From Sulfopaludibacter sp035606355 (GTDB lineage Bacteria; Acidobacteriota; Terriglobia; Bryobacterales; Bryobacteraceae), in NCBI GenBank assembly GCA_035606355.1, contig DATNFO010000020.1, positions 1-38,351 on the forward strand: DNA of 38,351 nucleotides, written 5' to 3'. The number at the start of each line of letters is the position of its first letter. Positions within the stretch are counted from its first letter, which is position 1. This document shows, one piece after another, positions 1 to 8,542 of this stretch. The position numbers and the translations under genes are program-made. The notes under the pieces are model-generated. The model was not told where the DNA came from. It did not search any database and saw only the letters and a list, made by a program, of their open reading frames with translations.

Positions 1-72
1 ACCGCTCCCTTACGGTCACGGCTCCGTTAGCAGAATCAACTAGATACGGAGCCGTGACCGTGAGGGAGCGGT
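1..72. repeat. 72-bp palindromic dispersed repeat, copy 1
   Basis: Two 27-base arms (1-27 and 46-72) are inverted copies of each other with a single mismatch, around an 18-base centre that begins TAGCAGAATCAACTA. The same arm-centre-arm design, again exactly 27+18+27, recurs at 8103-8174 and, with the centre reversed, at 18280-18351. The arms begin ACCGCTCCCTTACGGTCACG. The element may start before the window. It would form a very stable hairpin in RNA or single-stranded DNA. Small ORFs crossing it are artefacts. Confidence 0.9.
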
Positions 73-262
73 AAAAGGTGCCGGGGATCCGAGGCGTTTT
101 GAAGTCGGCATAAGAGCAATTCGATATTTTTTCACAACCCCTTACGGTCGCGGCTCCGTTAGGGTCCAAACCGGGGACATGGGTGACAGTCGATAGGGTT
201 TGAGAATTTTGGGTTCTCAGAATCAGCTACATACGGAGCCGTGACCGTAAGGGAGCGGTAAG
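73..262. repeat. Composite repeat tail plus interrupted second palindrome
   Basis: Bases 73-139 carry the tail module that follows the palindrome at the other loci (starts AAAAGGTGCCGGGGAT, ends with a T-rich TTTTTTCACAACC). A second palindrome follows: a shortened left arm at about 138-160 and a full right arm at 233-259. The 18-base centre is interrupted: its first bases TAG are at about 160-162 and the remainder, starting CAGAATCAGCTA, resumes at 218, so about 55 unrelated bases lie between. The inserted stretch contains CCGGGGACATGGGTGACAG (172-190), which reads TGTCACCCATGTCCCCGG on the other strand and resembles an insertion-sequence terminus. That last identification is from memory and tentative. 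Confidence 0.75.
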
Positions 263-273
263 AGGTGCCTTCA

Positions 274-720
274 TCAAGGCCGCACGATGCTTTTTCGCCG
301 CGGAGCTGAAAACAGAACCACACCCAACACGCCCATCAACACACCAGTGCCTGGCTCAAGCACCGCCGGCGCCCGGCTGTCCGCATAAACCGTCCCTCGC
401 GGTGCCGGAAAGCTCCACGTCCAGCGGCGCCACAGATCCTAACTGGACAGTGACCGTGGCCGTGTAAACTCCGAACGGATCGCCGCTGTAACCGCCGAGC
501 GCGGGATTCGTATTGCCGGACGCGTTGATGTCGAACGATCCCCCGCCCAAATCGGCGTGCAACTGCCAACTCGATTGACCGTTGTCGATCACGTTCAGCG
601 TTCCAGCGACCAGGATTCTGAAGGTCACTTGGGCTAACGTCCCGGGAGCCTGACCGGCGGGTCGCGGATCCGATGAGGCTCACGGGTCCATTGTTACTCA
701 GCGATTGGTCGGATGCTCCT
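274..720 (-). pseudogene. Decayed 3' part of a PEP-CTERM-anchored exported protein
   Basis: Read on the minus strand, three successive frames give one coherent exported-protein-like sequence. A short piece with SLSNNGPVSLIGSA (about 720-670) is followed in another frame by a long beta-rich stretch (about 683-390; TLNVIDNGQSSWQLHADL, then YTATVTVQLG). After a further frame change near 385 comes a C-terminal tail with LEPGTGVLMGVLGVVLF followed by APRRK, and a stop at 276-274. Glu-Pro-Gly, a hydrophobic helix and an Arg/Lys cluster are the layout of a PEP-CTERM sorting signal. No signal peptide or proper start is visible upstream, and stops interrupt that side. I therefore read it as a gene remnant with at least two frameshifts. 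Sequencing error could explain one shift but not the missing N-terminus. Confidence 0.6.
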
Positions 721-792
721 GAAGATTCCGATTCGCAGCATTATAGTCTGTCATCCTCCTGCTGATACAAGCGAGAACCCAGGGCAATTCTT

Positions 793-3561
793 TTAATGAA
801 TATGCGCCATCGCCGCCGAAACCCGTTCGCGCCGGCTCCGGTCGACCACGGTAGTGGGTGCGAACCCCGGCCACGCGGTCCAGATGTCCAGCGACTTCTG
901 GTACCAGCCGCGCGCCTGCTGCGGGTCGGACGGCGCGTAGTAGCGCGCCATGCCTTCGTAGGTGTCCGCCAGGTCGCGACGGCACAGCAGATTGCCCGGG
1001 TGCTCGGCCGCGATCGCTTCGGCTGCCGACAATGCCTCCCGGCGGCTTGCCAGCGCCGCCTCGCGGTCGCCCATCTCGAGTAGCAGATCCGCCATCTGGT
1101 TCTGCGAGCGCATCAGCCACTGCCGCCGGTTGAAGTGCTCCGGGTCGCTCTCAACCATTGACCTCCGCGCAGAGATGGCGCGAGCGAGGGTTTTCCGCGC
1201 CTCTTCGAGCCTGCCCAAGCCTTGCAGCGACCCGGCAAGCCCCGTTAGAATACCGTCGGTCGCGAATTGCGTCGGCCAGCGTTCCGCAATGGCCATCGCC
1301 TCCAGGCAATACCCGATCGCCTTTGCCGGATCGTAGGAGTTCATCGCGACGCACAGGTCTGTTTCGGTGATTGCCAGATCGAACTGCGCGGTGGCATTTC
1401 TCGGATCTTCGGCAACCAGCTCCCGCGCCGCGGCGAGCGCCTTCTCGTGGAATGCGGCGGCGGCGCGGTCGTCTCCGTAAGTCAGGAAGGAAGGATGGGA
1501 GTAGACGTAGCCGGCCTCCACGTAGCTGTTCATCAAATCGCGGCGCACCGATGCGTTGCCCGGCTGCCCCGCCGCCAGACCCTCGCATGTCGCGATGTGC
1601 TCACGGGCCAGTGATGCCGCTCCTTCCAGATCGCCTGTATACAGGCGACCCCGCACCACCATCCGCTGCGCGCGCGCCGCCGCCGAGCGCGCCTGAATGT
1701 TGGGGTGCTCCGCCGCCCAGCGCGCCGCGACTTCGTAAGCACGCGCCCAGTGGCGGCTCGCCTCCGCGACATCTCCCGCCCTGACTTCGCCCTGCCCCAT
1801 CGTGTTCAGGATTCCCGACAGCAGTTCGGCATTGTCCGGATCGCCGGGCTGCGCCTTGTATAGCGCATCGGCCAGCGGCAGCGCGCGCCTGGACTCCTCC
1901 AGCGCCTGTCTTGAATGCCGGAACACGCCCAGCAGCGCCGCCACACGCTGGTGGGCTCGCGCCAGCAAACGGAGGATGGCCGCATCCTGACTCTTCGCCT
2001 GCAGCCGCTGCGCGATGCCGAGCGCCTTGCGGTCGCTTTCGAGTGCCGCCTCCGGGTGTCCAAGGTTCGGACCTAACGGATTCCCCTGGACGTCGCCGAT
2101 CTTCAAGTACGCGCTGGCCAGTTCGAAAAGGAGCGACTGATCGTCACCCGCGTCTTTGGAGAGGTTGTCGAGATAAACGAGTGCGTTGCGCACCGTCCAT
2201 TCGCGGGCCTCGGTGGCGCCGGCGAGGTTCTTGATACGGTCATCCACGCCGAACAGCACCGCGTTTGCCAATCCGCGGACTTGCTGGAACCGCCGTTCGG
2301 CGCGCCGTTCCTGGTACGCCGTCGCCACCACGCCAGCCGTAGCGGTAATCGCGACCATTACGCCGGCCGCCACAGCGACCCGATTGCGCCGCGCCGTCTT
2401 CCAGGCGCGATACACCAACGAGCCCGGCCGCGCCTGTACCGGACGACCCTCCAGATACCGGCCGAGATCCTCGCTCAGCCTCGCCGCCGACCCGTACCGG
2501 CGCTCGGGCTCCTTGCGGATCGCCTTAGCCACAATGGTGTCCAGATCGCCGCGAAGCTGCCGTGCCAGCGCGTGCTCTCCGCGCGCCGCGGCCCGCACGC
2601 CGGGCAACGGCGGGTCGGCCTCGCAAATCGAATGATCCAACGCGATGGGTGACTCGAAATCGGCCTCTTGAGCCTTCTCGCCGCACAACAGCTCGTAAAG
2701 AATAAGCCCGAGTAGATACACGTCCGTTCGAGTCGTGATGGCGCCGCCGCGCACCTGCTCCGGCGTCGTGTAGTCCGGCGTCCATAGCCGCATGCCGACG
2801 GTGGACCGCTTCTCGCCTTCGGCGGCCGCGAGCAGCTTAGCGATGCCGAAATCGAGCAGCTTGGGAACGCCTTCCGCGGTCACCAGGATGTTAGCCGGCT
2901 TCAAATCGCGATGCACCACCAGCCGCTCATGGGCGTAGTGTATTGCGGCGCAGACCTGCCGGAACAGCACGATCCGTGCCCGCGTTCCCAGCCTGTGCTC
3001 GTTACAGAATGTGGTTATCGGGCAGCCTTCCACGTACTCCATGGCGAAGTAGGGGACGCCGTCTTGCGAGCCTCCGTCGAGGAAGCGCGCGATGTGGGGA
3101 TGCTCCAGCCCGGCCAGGATTTGCCGTTCGTACCGCAAACGCTCGCCGAGCATTGCCGGGTCGTGCAGCGCCGGCGCGACCTTCAGTGCGACGGTCTTGT
3201 GGTATTCGTCATCGTCGCGGCGCGCTTCGAACACCACGCCCATTCCGCCGCGGCCGATCTCGCGGACCAGGCGATAAGGGCCCACGCGGCGCCCCGGGCC
3301 GTTGTTCCAGCCGGACGCCTCAAGGGCCACGGTGGAGACGGTGCGCTCCAGTAGTTCTGCGGCGGTGCCGGAGTTCGCGAGCATCTCTTCCAACTGAACG
3401 CGCAGGTCGAGGTCGCCTGCGGTCTCGCGCTCGATAAACCCGGCACGCTGCTCCTGCGACAGGCCGGCGGCAGCGTGGAACAGCGCCTCCAGGCGGCGCC
3501 AGCGGTCTTGAGTTAGTTCGTGCGGCACGCTCTTAAAAACAAGCGTGAAATCGTCGTCCAT
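793..3561 (-). CDS. Transmembrane Ser/Thr protein kinase with TPR-like C-terminal region
   Basis: Protein kinase that should phosphorylate Ser/Thr on cytoplasmic targets. An N-terminal region of about 90 residues precedes a complete Hanks-type kinase domain (about 95-375): glycine loop GRGGMG at 103-108, ATP-binding Lys127 in VALK, catalytic HRDLKPAN with Asp219, DFG at 237-239, and TPEQ in place of the usual APE. A single membrane helix lies at about 395-415. The remaining 500 residues are Ala-rich helices with the spacing of tetratricopeptide repeats and probably lie outside the cytoplasm, where they could bind ligand or partner proteins. The 922-residue length is normal for kinases of this type in Acidobacteria and Planctomycetes. 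The gene begins 3 bases after the stop of an ECF sigma factor gene, so the two are almost certainly co-transcribed. All catalytic residues are present; the substrate is unknown. Confidence 0.93.
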   Translation of the reverse strand: MDDDFTLVFKSVPHELTQDRWRRLEALFHAAAGLSQEQRAGFIERETAGDLDLRVQLEEMLANSGTAAELLERTVSTVALEASGWNNGPGRRVGPYRLVREIGRGGMGVVFEARRDDDEYHKTVALKVAPALHDPAMLGERLRYERQILAGLEHPHIARFLDGGSQDGVPYFAMEYVEGCPITTFCNEHRLGTRARIVLFRQVCAAIHYAHERLVVHRDLKPANILVTAEGVPKLLDFGIAKLLAAAEGEKRSTVGMRLWTPDYTTPEQVRGGAITTRTDVYLLGLILYELLCGEKAQEADFESPIALDHSICEADPPLPGVRAAARGEHALARQLRGDLDTIVAKAIRKEPERRYGSAARLSEDLGRYLEGRPVQARPGSLVYRAWKTARRNRVAVAAGVMVAITATAGVVATAYQERRAERRFQQVRGLANAVLFGVDDRIKNLAGATEAREWTVRNALVYLDNLSKDAGDDQSLLFELASAYLKIGDVQGNPLGPNLGHPEAALESDRKALGIAQRLQAKSQDAAILRLLARAHQRVAALLGVFRHSRQALEESRRALPLADALYKAQPGDPDNAELLSGILNTMGQGEVRAGDVAEASRHWARAYEVAARWAAEHPNIQARSAAARAQRMVVRGRLYTGDLEGAASLAREHIATCEGLAAGQPGNASVRRDLMNSYVEAGYVYSHPSFLTYGDDRAAAAFHEKALAAARELVAEDPRNATAQFDLAITETDLCVAMNSYDPAKAIGYCLEAMAIAERWPTQFATDGILTGLAGSLQGLGRLEEARKTLARAISARRSMVESDPEHFNRRQWLMRSQNQMADLLLEMGDREAALASRREALSAAEAIAAEHPGNLLCRRDLADTYEGMARYYAPSDPQQARGWYQKSLDIWTAWPGFAPTTVVDRSRRERVSAAMAHIH

Positions 3562-3564
3562 CTT

Positions 3565-4158
3565 TCATCCGCCCGCCGGCCGCGAGATCGCCCGGCTGAG
3601 CCACGCCTCGGCGGCGCTTTGGTCGCGGCTGACGGTGGGCGGGGAAACGCCCAGCAGCTCCGCAATCTCTTCGCCGCTGAGGCCGCCGAAGTATCGCATC
3701 TCGATGATTTTCGCCTGCCGCTCGCTGACGCGCGCGAGCTGATCGAGGGCCTGGTCCAGAGCCAGGAACTGTTCGAAGTCGGCAGGCGCGGCGCCTAATG
3801 GCTGGTTCAGCGTGATGCGCTCGGCGTCGCGTTTCCCGGTCCGGGCGGCGCGCGCGTAGTCCACCAGCACGTGACGCATCACCTGTGCGGCAAGCGCGAA
3901 GAAGCGTTTGCGGTTTTCAAAGTTCGGCTGTTCCTGTTGCACCAGCCGCAGCCAGGCTTCGTTCACCAGCGCGGTCGGTTGGAGCGTGTGGCCGATGCGC
4001 TCGCGGCGCAGGTACCCGCCGGCAATTTGGCGGAGTTCGGATTGAACGATGGGTGCGAGAGTGTCGAGGGCCTCACGGTCCCCTTCCTGCCACCGGGTTA
4101 ACAACTGCGTGACATCGCCCCGCCCCATCAAAGTATCTGACGATGATATCTCATTCAC
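3565..4158 (-). CDS. ECF-type RNA polymerase sigma factor (TIGR02999-like)
   Basis: A 197-residue alternative sigma factor. Region 2 spans about 20-95 (LVNEAWLRLV, then RFFALAAQVMRHVLVDYAR). Region 4 spans about 135-190 and ends in a helix-turn-helix with the signature LSGEEIAELLGVSPPTVSRD. The motif order and the ARAARTGKRDAE linker fit the sigma subfamily that occurs beside Ser/Thr kinases in Acidobacteria and Planctomycetes. No anti-sigma factor gene is adjacent, so the downstream kinase, 3 bases away on the same strand, is the obvious candidate regulator, possibly by phosphorylation; that is inference from context. The gene starts about 30 bases downstream of the preceding membrane protein gene, so read-through from it is possible. 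Confidence 0.9.
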   Translation of the reverse strand: MNEISSSDTLMGRGDVTQLLTRWQEGDREALDTLAPIVQSELRQIAGGYLRRERIGHTLQPTALVNEAWLRLVQQEQPNFENRKRFFALAAQVMRHVLVDYARAARTGKRDAERITLNQPLGAAPADFEQFLALDQALDQLARVSERQAKIIEMRYFGGLSGEEIAELLGVSPPTVSRDQSAAEAWLSRAISRPAGG

Positions 4159-4189
4159 GTCATGGCGGACGCCTTTTCCCGCGCGCCAC

Positions 4190-5269
4190 TTACCGGCACT
4201 TGTCGACTGTCCGGCTTCGGCGGCCGAAGAGCGGAGCCCGGTGGTCTATGACGAGCACCATGCGGTCCGGCGCTTCCGTTAGGGCGCACAGATGGCGCAG
4301 AATGTTGCGATAGACGCGCGGCTCGGAGTAGGCCGGAACGTTGAGTTCGTCATAAGACCACTCCATCAGATCCAGTTCGTCGACCTTCGAGTCGTTCACG
4401 TCGATGCGCTGCTGGATCGCGTAAGGCAGGCGGTCGGCCACATCGTCCGCGATATAGATCTCAGCGTAGTTGCTGTTCCCCGAGTAGAGGGCGAAGGAGA
4501 GATAGCCGTCCCACAGATCGAGGAAGTTGAGTGCCGGCGCGAGGCCGCAGAGCAGGATCGCCCAAACGGGAACCGGACGCCACAACTCGCTGGTGCGGAA
4601 GAGCATCGCGACCAGGCAGATCATGGTGATGTTCCACGGCCAGACCACGGAATCGAAGTTATGTCCGAGCGGACCGATGGCGGCAAGGATGAAGACGTGC
4701 ATCGCGATGGCCGCGCAGGCGGCGGCGCGCCGGAAACGGCGGGTGAGCAGCGCCACTCCGATGGCCGCTTCGAGGAGGGGCGCAAGGTAGGCGAGCGGGT
4801 CTAGCCACGCGCCTCCGGGAAGCGCCGCGGCCATGAATGGGAATGTCCCGTCGACGAAGCCGGGGTTCAACTTGTGTAAGCCGCTCCAGAAATAAACGGC
4901 AGCCAGAATGAAGCGGCAGGTCGCAAGTGCGCGAGCCGGACGCGGGTCACACAAGGCCACGAGCATGAGCAGGTACTGATAGAACCATGGTTGCCAGCGA
5001 GACTGGTCGAAGAGAGCATACACGGCGGCGACAAGAACAAGGGCGGCGACAAGTTTTGCAGACCTCACAAATACGGCCGCCACAGCGAGCAGCAGGATGG
5101 CCGCGTAAATGGGGATGTCGAGCGGGCTCGGGATCGAGGGAAGGAAGGGGAATACCGGGGTCAGTGGGTAGGCTCGACGGCCTGTGAGCCACAGCTTTGG
5201 GGATAGGAACATCCCGCAGGCGAGTCCTGCCAGTACGGTTGCCTTCACACCTAAGAGTGGGTGCTTCAA
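4190..5269 (-). CDS. Polytopic membrane protein, HTTM/DoxX-like
   Basis: A 359-residue hydrophobic protein with about seven or eight membrane segments and a polar C-terminal tail of about 100 residues. A conserved-looking YFWSGLHKLNPGF motif (about residues 130-142) sits at the end of a helix, reminiscent of HTTM and DoxX-type proteins, in which a similar Lys-Leu-Asn motif occurs. The tail is rich in Asp/Glu and Arg. I cannot assign a reaction. The annotated start is TTG; an in-frame GTG at codon 8 or the ATG at codon 20 are alternatives, because no strong Shine-Dalgarno singles one out. The gene lies upstream of the sigma factor/kinase pair on the same strand with a 31-base gap. Confidence 0.7.
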   Translation of the reverse strand: MKHPLLGVKATVLAGLACGMFLSPKLWLTGRRAYPLTPVFPFLPSIPSPLDIPIYAAILLLAVAAVFVRSAKLVAALVLVAAVYALFDQSRWQPWFYQYLLMLVALCDPRPARALATCRFILAAVYFWSGLHKLNPGFVDGTFPFMAAALPGGAWLDPLAYLAPLLEAAIGVALLTRRFRRAAACAAIAMHVFILAAIGPLGHNFDSVVWPWNITMICLVAMLFRTSELWRPVPVWAILLCGLAPALNFLDLWDGYLSFALYSGNSNYAEIYIADDVADRLPYAIQQRIDVNDSKVDELDLMEWSYDELNVPAYSEPRVYRNILRHLCALTEAPDRMVLVIDHRAPLFGRRSRTVDKCR

Positions 5270-5389
5270 GTCTCTGAGTGTAGTCCAGTTAACCCTGTCT
5301 TAACGCGGATTCACGACGCCGTAACTCAGTTGTGTCGAATGCCACACCCCGGTCGGGTAAAACGTTGAGTCCGCAAACTGGAAGTGGCT

Positions 5390-6514
5390 ATGCTTGTGGT
5401 TTGGATGCGTGGAATCCTGGGTTCCGGATGCCGGGTCTTAGTGGTTGACGACGAGCAGCCGGTGCGGGAGTTGCTTGCCCGTTTTCTGGATTCGCGGGGA
5501 TTTCAGGCCGCGCAAGCGGCGACCGCCGAAGAGGCGTTGGCACTATTGGAGCGCGAGCCGGTGGAAGTCGTACTGTCCGACGTTCAAATGCCGGGAATGA
5601 ACGGACTTTCGCTGCTGTCGGAAATTCGGCGGCGCTACCCGGATGTGGCCGTGCTGATGTTGACGGCGTGCGAAGACGTTTCCATGGCGGTGGATGCGAT
5701 GAAGGCGGGGGCTCTCGACTACGTGACGAAACCGTTCGAGCTCGAAAAAGTTGCGCGGGCGGTGAGCGAGGCATCCCAACGGCATCGCGCGTTACGCAAT
5801 GAAGAGGGCCGGCTGCACGATCTGGAGCGCACGGTTCAGGAGCAGACCGCGCAGCTTCGCGCGCTGCTGGGCGATCTGGACGAAGCCAGCGAAGGCACGC
5901 TGGATGCACTCGTGGCGGCTCTGGATGCGCGCGAACATGAAACGCAGGCGCACTCACATCGAGTCGCGGAGTACTCGGTTCGCCTGGCGAGTGAGATGGG
6001 GCTGCGCAGAAGCGAGATCGAGACGATTCGCCAGGGCGCGATGCTGCACGACATCGGCAAGATTGGAATTAGCGACAACATCCTGCTCAAGCCGGGAGAA
6101 CTTACGGAAGCGGAATGGCGCGAGATGCGCCGGCATCCGCAGATCGGTTACTGGATTTTAAACGGAATTGAACGGCTGCGGCCCGCAGCGGGCATCGTGC
6201 TGTCGCATCACGAGCGGTTTGACGGCACCGGATATCCGCGTGGCTTGCAGGGCGAGCAGATCCCGCTCGGCGCCCGGATCTTCTCGGTGGCGGACTCGCT
6301 TGATGCGATCACCTCAGACCGTCCCTATAAGTACCGCAAATCGTACGATGCAGCACGGGAAGAAATAAGGCAAAATGCCGGGTTGCAATTTGATCCGGGC
6401 GTCGTACACTGTTTTTTACGCATACCGTCTATAGAGTGGACGGGTATTCGCGCGAAGACTCTTTCCGATAGTTTCCGGACCTTCAGCGACCTCCCCCAAC
6501 TGGTGCTTGAATAA
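5390..6514 (+). CDS. Response regulator with HD-GYP (cyclic-di-GMP phosphodiesterase) output
   Basis: A receiver domain (about residues 14-125, phospho-acceptor Asp64 in VLSDVQMPGMNG, Lys in TKPFE) is joined by a coiled-coil-like linker (about 130-165) to an HD-GYP domain. Metal and catalytic motifs are present: HD in MLHDIGKIG (His220-Asp221), the His-His pair in LSHHERFDGTGYP, and GYP at 281-283. This is the architecture of RpfG-like phosphodiesterases that hydrolyse cyclic di-GMP when phosphorylated. I chose ATG 5390 because GGAAG at 5380-5384 lies 5 bases ahead; GTG 5384 or ATG 5405 are also in frame. The downstream hybrid histidine kinase starts immediately after this stop codon and is the likely phosphodonor. 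The last 30 residues or so go beyond the usual HD-GYP end and match nothing I know. Confidence 0.9.
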   Translation: MLVVWMRGILGSGCRVLVVDDEQPVRELLARFLDSRGFQAAQAATAEEALALLEREPVEVVLSDVQMPGMNGLSLLSEIRRRYPDVAVLMLTACEDVSMAVDAMKAGALDYVTKPFELEKVARAVSEASQRHRALRNEEGRLHDLERTVQEQTAQLRALLGDLDEASEGTLDALVAALDAREHETQAHSHRVAEYSVRLASEMGLRRSEIETIRQGAMLHDIGKIGISDNILLKPGELTEAEWREMRRHPQIGYWILNGIERLRPAAGIVLSHHERFDGTGYPRGLQGEQIPLGARIFSVADSLDAITSDRPYKYRKSYDAAREEIRQNAGLQFDPGVVHCFLRIPSIEWTGIRAKTLSDSFRTFSDLPQLVLE

Positions 6515-8053
6515 ATGCCGGCTAAACAACTATTGAAGGATAAAGACAAAAAATTCCGGCTGTTATTTGAAGAGAACCCCCAGGTAATGTGGGTTTTCGA
6601 TCCGGAGGACCAGCGGTTGCTGGAAGTAAATAGCGCGGCGGTCAAGCTCTACGGTTACGAGCCCGATGAGTTCCGCAATCTAACTCTCAGGGACGTACAA
6701 GGCGAGGAAGAGGCTGCGCGGTTTGTAAGTGAGCTCAACGCGCAGATCCGGCCGCCTTCGAGTGTCTGGCGGCACAGGGCCAAGGACGGGCGGCTGCTGG
6801 ATGTTGAAGTAGCGGTCCACGAAATCGAGTACGGCGGGCGGCGGGCGGAACTCGCTGTCCTGATCGACATAACCGGGCGGCGGCAGCTTGAGGAGCAACT
6901 CCGGCAGGCTCAGAAGATGGAAGCTGTGGGAATGCTGGCCGGCGGAGTGGCGCACGATTTCAATAACCTGCTGACCATCATCACCGGTTACAGCCAGCTC
7001 ATTCTGAATAACATCTCGCAGACCGACCCGAACCGGCATTCCGTGGAACAGATCATGAAGGCCGGTGAGCGCGCGGCTGCGCTGACCAAGCAGTTACTGG
7101 CATTCAGCAGGCGGCAGGTGCTGCAGCCAAAGGTGCTGGAGTTAAATAAGCTGGTTACCGGGCTGGGCGCAATGCTGCAGCGGTTGATCGGGGAAGACAT
7201 CGATTTGCGGCTGGCGCTGAAGCCGGATCTGGGACGCGTGAGCGCGGACCCCGGGCAGATGGAACAGGTGCTGATGAACCTGGTGGTGAATGCGCGCGAC
7301 GCCATGCCCAAGGGCGGTACCCTGACCATCGAAACGGCGAACCGGCATCTGGATGAAACGTATGCCGGGCGGCACATCTCGGTGAAGCCGGGATCGTACG
7401 TGATGCTGGCCGTGAGCGACAACGGGGCGGGGATGGATTCGGCCACGCAGGCGCGTCTCTTCGAACCGTTCTTCACGACGAAAGGATCGGGCAAGGGCAC
7501 GGGACTCGGCCTTTCGACGGTGTTCGGCATCGTCAAACAGAGCGGCGGCAGCGTCGAGGTGTACAGCGAGCCCACAAAGGGCACGAGCGTGAAGGTGTAT
7601 CTGCCGCGTATCGATCAGCCGGTGGCGCTCGAGACGGAAGATGCGGCCAAGAAGGCGCCTCGCGGGTGGGAGACGATTCTGCTGGTCGAGGACGAGGAGA
7701 TGGTCCGCAACCTGGTCCGTGAAACGCTGGAGCGCGAAGGCTACCGCGTCATGGATGCCGCGGACCCGATTGAAGCGAAGAAAATTTCCGAGCAGTATCG
7801 CGATCACATCCACTTACTCATAACGGACGTGGTAATGCCGAAGGTAAGCGGGCGCGAGTTAGCGGTGCAACTGACGCGGAAACGTCCGCAGATGCATGTA
7901 CTCTATATGAGCGGTTACACGGACAACGCCATTGTGAACAGCGGCGTGTTGCAGAAGGAAGTCGCGTTTCTGCAAAAGCCATTTACACCCGCGGCACTTA
8001 CTCAGAAAGTGAGAGAAGTGCTCGAGGGCAAGGCGAGATCGGCCGGCGAATAG
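6515..8053 (+). CDS. PAS-containing hybrid histidine kinase
   Basis: A 512-residue protein without membrane helices, so probably a cytoplasmic sensor. Order of domains: PAS (about 10-125), HisKA with phospho-acceptor His147 in AGGVAHDFNN, HATPase_c with N box NLVVNARDAMP (about 255-265), G1 box SDNGAGMD, F box FEPFFTT and G2 box GTGLGLSTV, then a C-terminal receiver domain (about 385-505) with Asp438 in LLITDVVMP and Lys in LQKPF. Its ATG directly follows the TAA of the HD-GYP regulator with no gap, indicating translational coupling and a shared pathway. The attached receiver may serve as a phosphate sink or relay. What the PAS domain binds cannot be told from the sequence. Confidence 0.93.
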   Translation: MPAKQLLKDKDKKFRLLFEENPQVMWVFDPEDQRLLEVNSAAVKLYGYEPDEFRNLTLRDVQGEEEAARFVSELNAQIRPPSSVWRHRAKDGRLLDVEVAVHEIEYGGRRAELAVLIDITGRRQLEEQLRQAQKMEAVGMLAGGVAHDFNNLLTIITGYSQLILNNISQTDPNRHSVEQIMKAGERAAALTKQLLAFSRRQVLQPKVLELNKLVTGLGAMLQRLIGEDIDLRLALKPDLGRVSADPGQMEQVLMNLVVNARDAMPKGGTLTIETANRHLDETYAGRHISVKPGSYVMLAVSDNGAGMDSATQARLFEPFFTTKGSGKGTGLGLSTVFGIVKQSGGSVEVYSEPTKGTSVKVYLPRIDQPVALETEDAAKKAPRGWETILLVEDEEMVRNLVRETLEREGYRVMDAADPIEAKKISEQYRDHIHLLITDVVMPKVSGRELAVQLTRKRPQMHVLYMSGYTDNAIVNSGVLQKEVAFLQKPFTPAALTQKVREVLEGKARSAGE

Positions 8054-8055
8054 TC

Positions 8056-8174
8056 CGGCTGCTATTCTCGTCGCGCTCCATTCGCCTTTCGATACACCGT
8101 TTACCGCTCCCTCACGGTCGCGGCTCCGTTAGCAGAATCAACTACGTACGGAGCCGTGACCGTAAGGGAGCGGT
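8056..8174. repeat. Composite dispersed repeat, copy 2: flank module and palindrome
   Basis: Bases 8103-8174 are the 27+18+27 palindrome, with arms related to those at 1-72 and the centre TAGCAGAATCAACTACGT. Bases 8057-8102 (CCGGCTGCTATTCTCGTCGC onward to CTTTCGATACACC) match the reverse complement of about 18360-18405, so the mobile or recombining unit is longer than the palindrome itself. It begins directly after the histidine kinase stop and may act as its transcription end, although no U-rich tract follows. Confidence 0.85.
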
Positions 8175-8367
8175 AAAAGGTGCCCGGGATGCGAGTGCGT
8201 TTCGAGCGCGGGAAAAAAAGCAATTCGGTTTCACACAGATCCTGACGGTCGCGGAAAAAGGTGCCCGGGATGCGAGTGCGTTTCGAACGCGGAAAAAGGC
8301 AATTCGGTGTCACACAGATCCTGACGGTCGCGGTAAAAGGTTCCGGGGATCGCGGAAAAAAGCAATT
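8175..8367. repeat. Tandem copies of the 79-81-bp repeat tail module
   Basis: The module that starts AAAAGGTGCCCGGGATGCG and ends CACACAGATCCTGACGGTCG occurs twice in tandem (8175-8254 and 8255-8333), with a shortened third copy to about 8367. The two full copies differ at only a few bases. The same module, in the opposite orientation and diverged, is repeated at 18133-18279. The rest of the gap, 8368-8542, holds no gene or RNA that I can recognise. Confidence 0.85.
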
Positions 8368-8542
8368 AGAAAAAGCGATCACGCGTTTTCCAAATATTAT
8401 TTCATTCGATGCGTCAGAGGCTTAGCGAGATACCAATGTCTCGCGTGCGATGTTTTCTCCTCGCGGTATGTTAGCGTGAGGTCGTGAAAACGGCCGCGGA
8501 TGCGGAGCGCGTTCCGGCGTATACTTGGAGCACTCAAAGCTG

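Noticed and set aside
8175..8367. Possible CRISPR array
   Set aside because: The repeated unit is about 80 bases with no unique spacers and no cas genes; it is tandem duplication of a dispersed repeat module.
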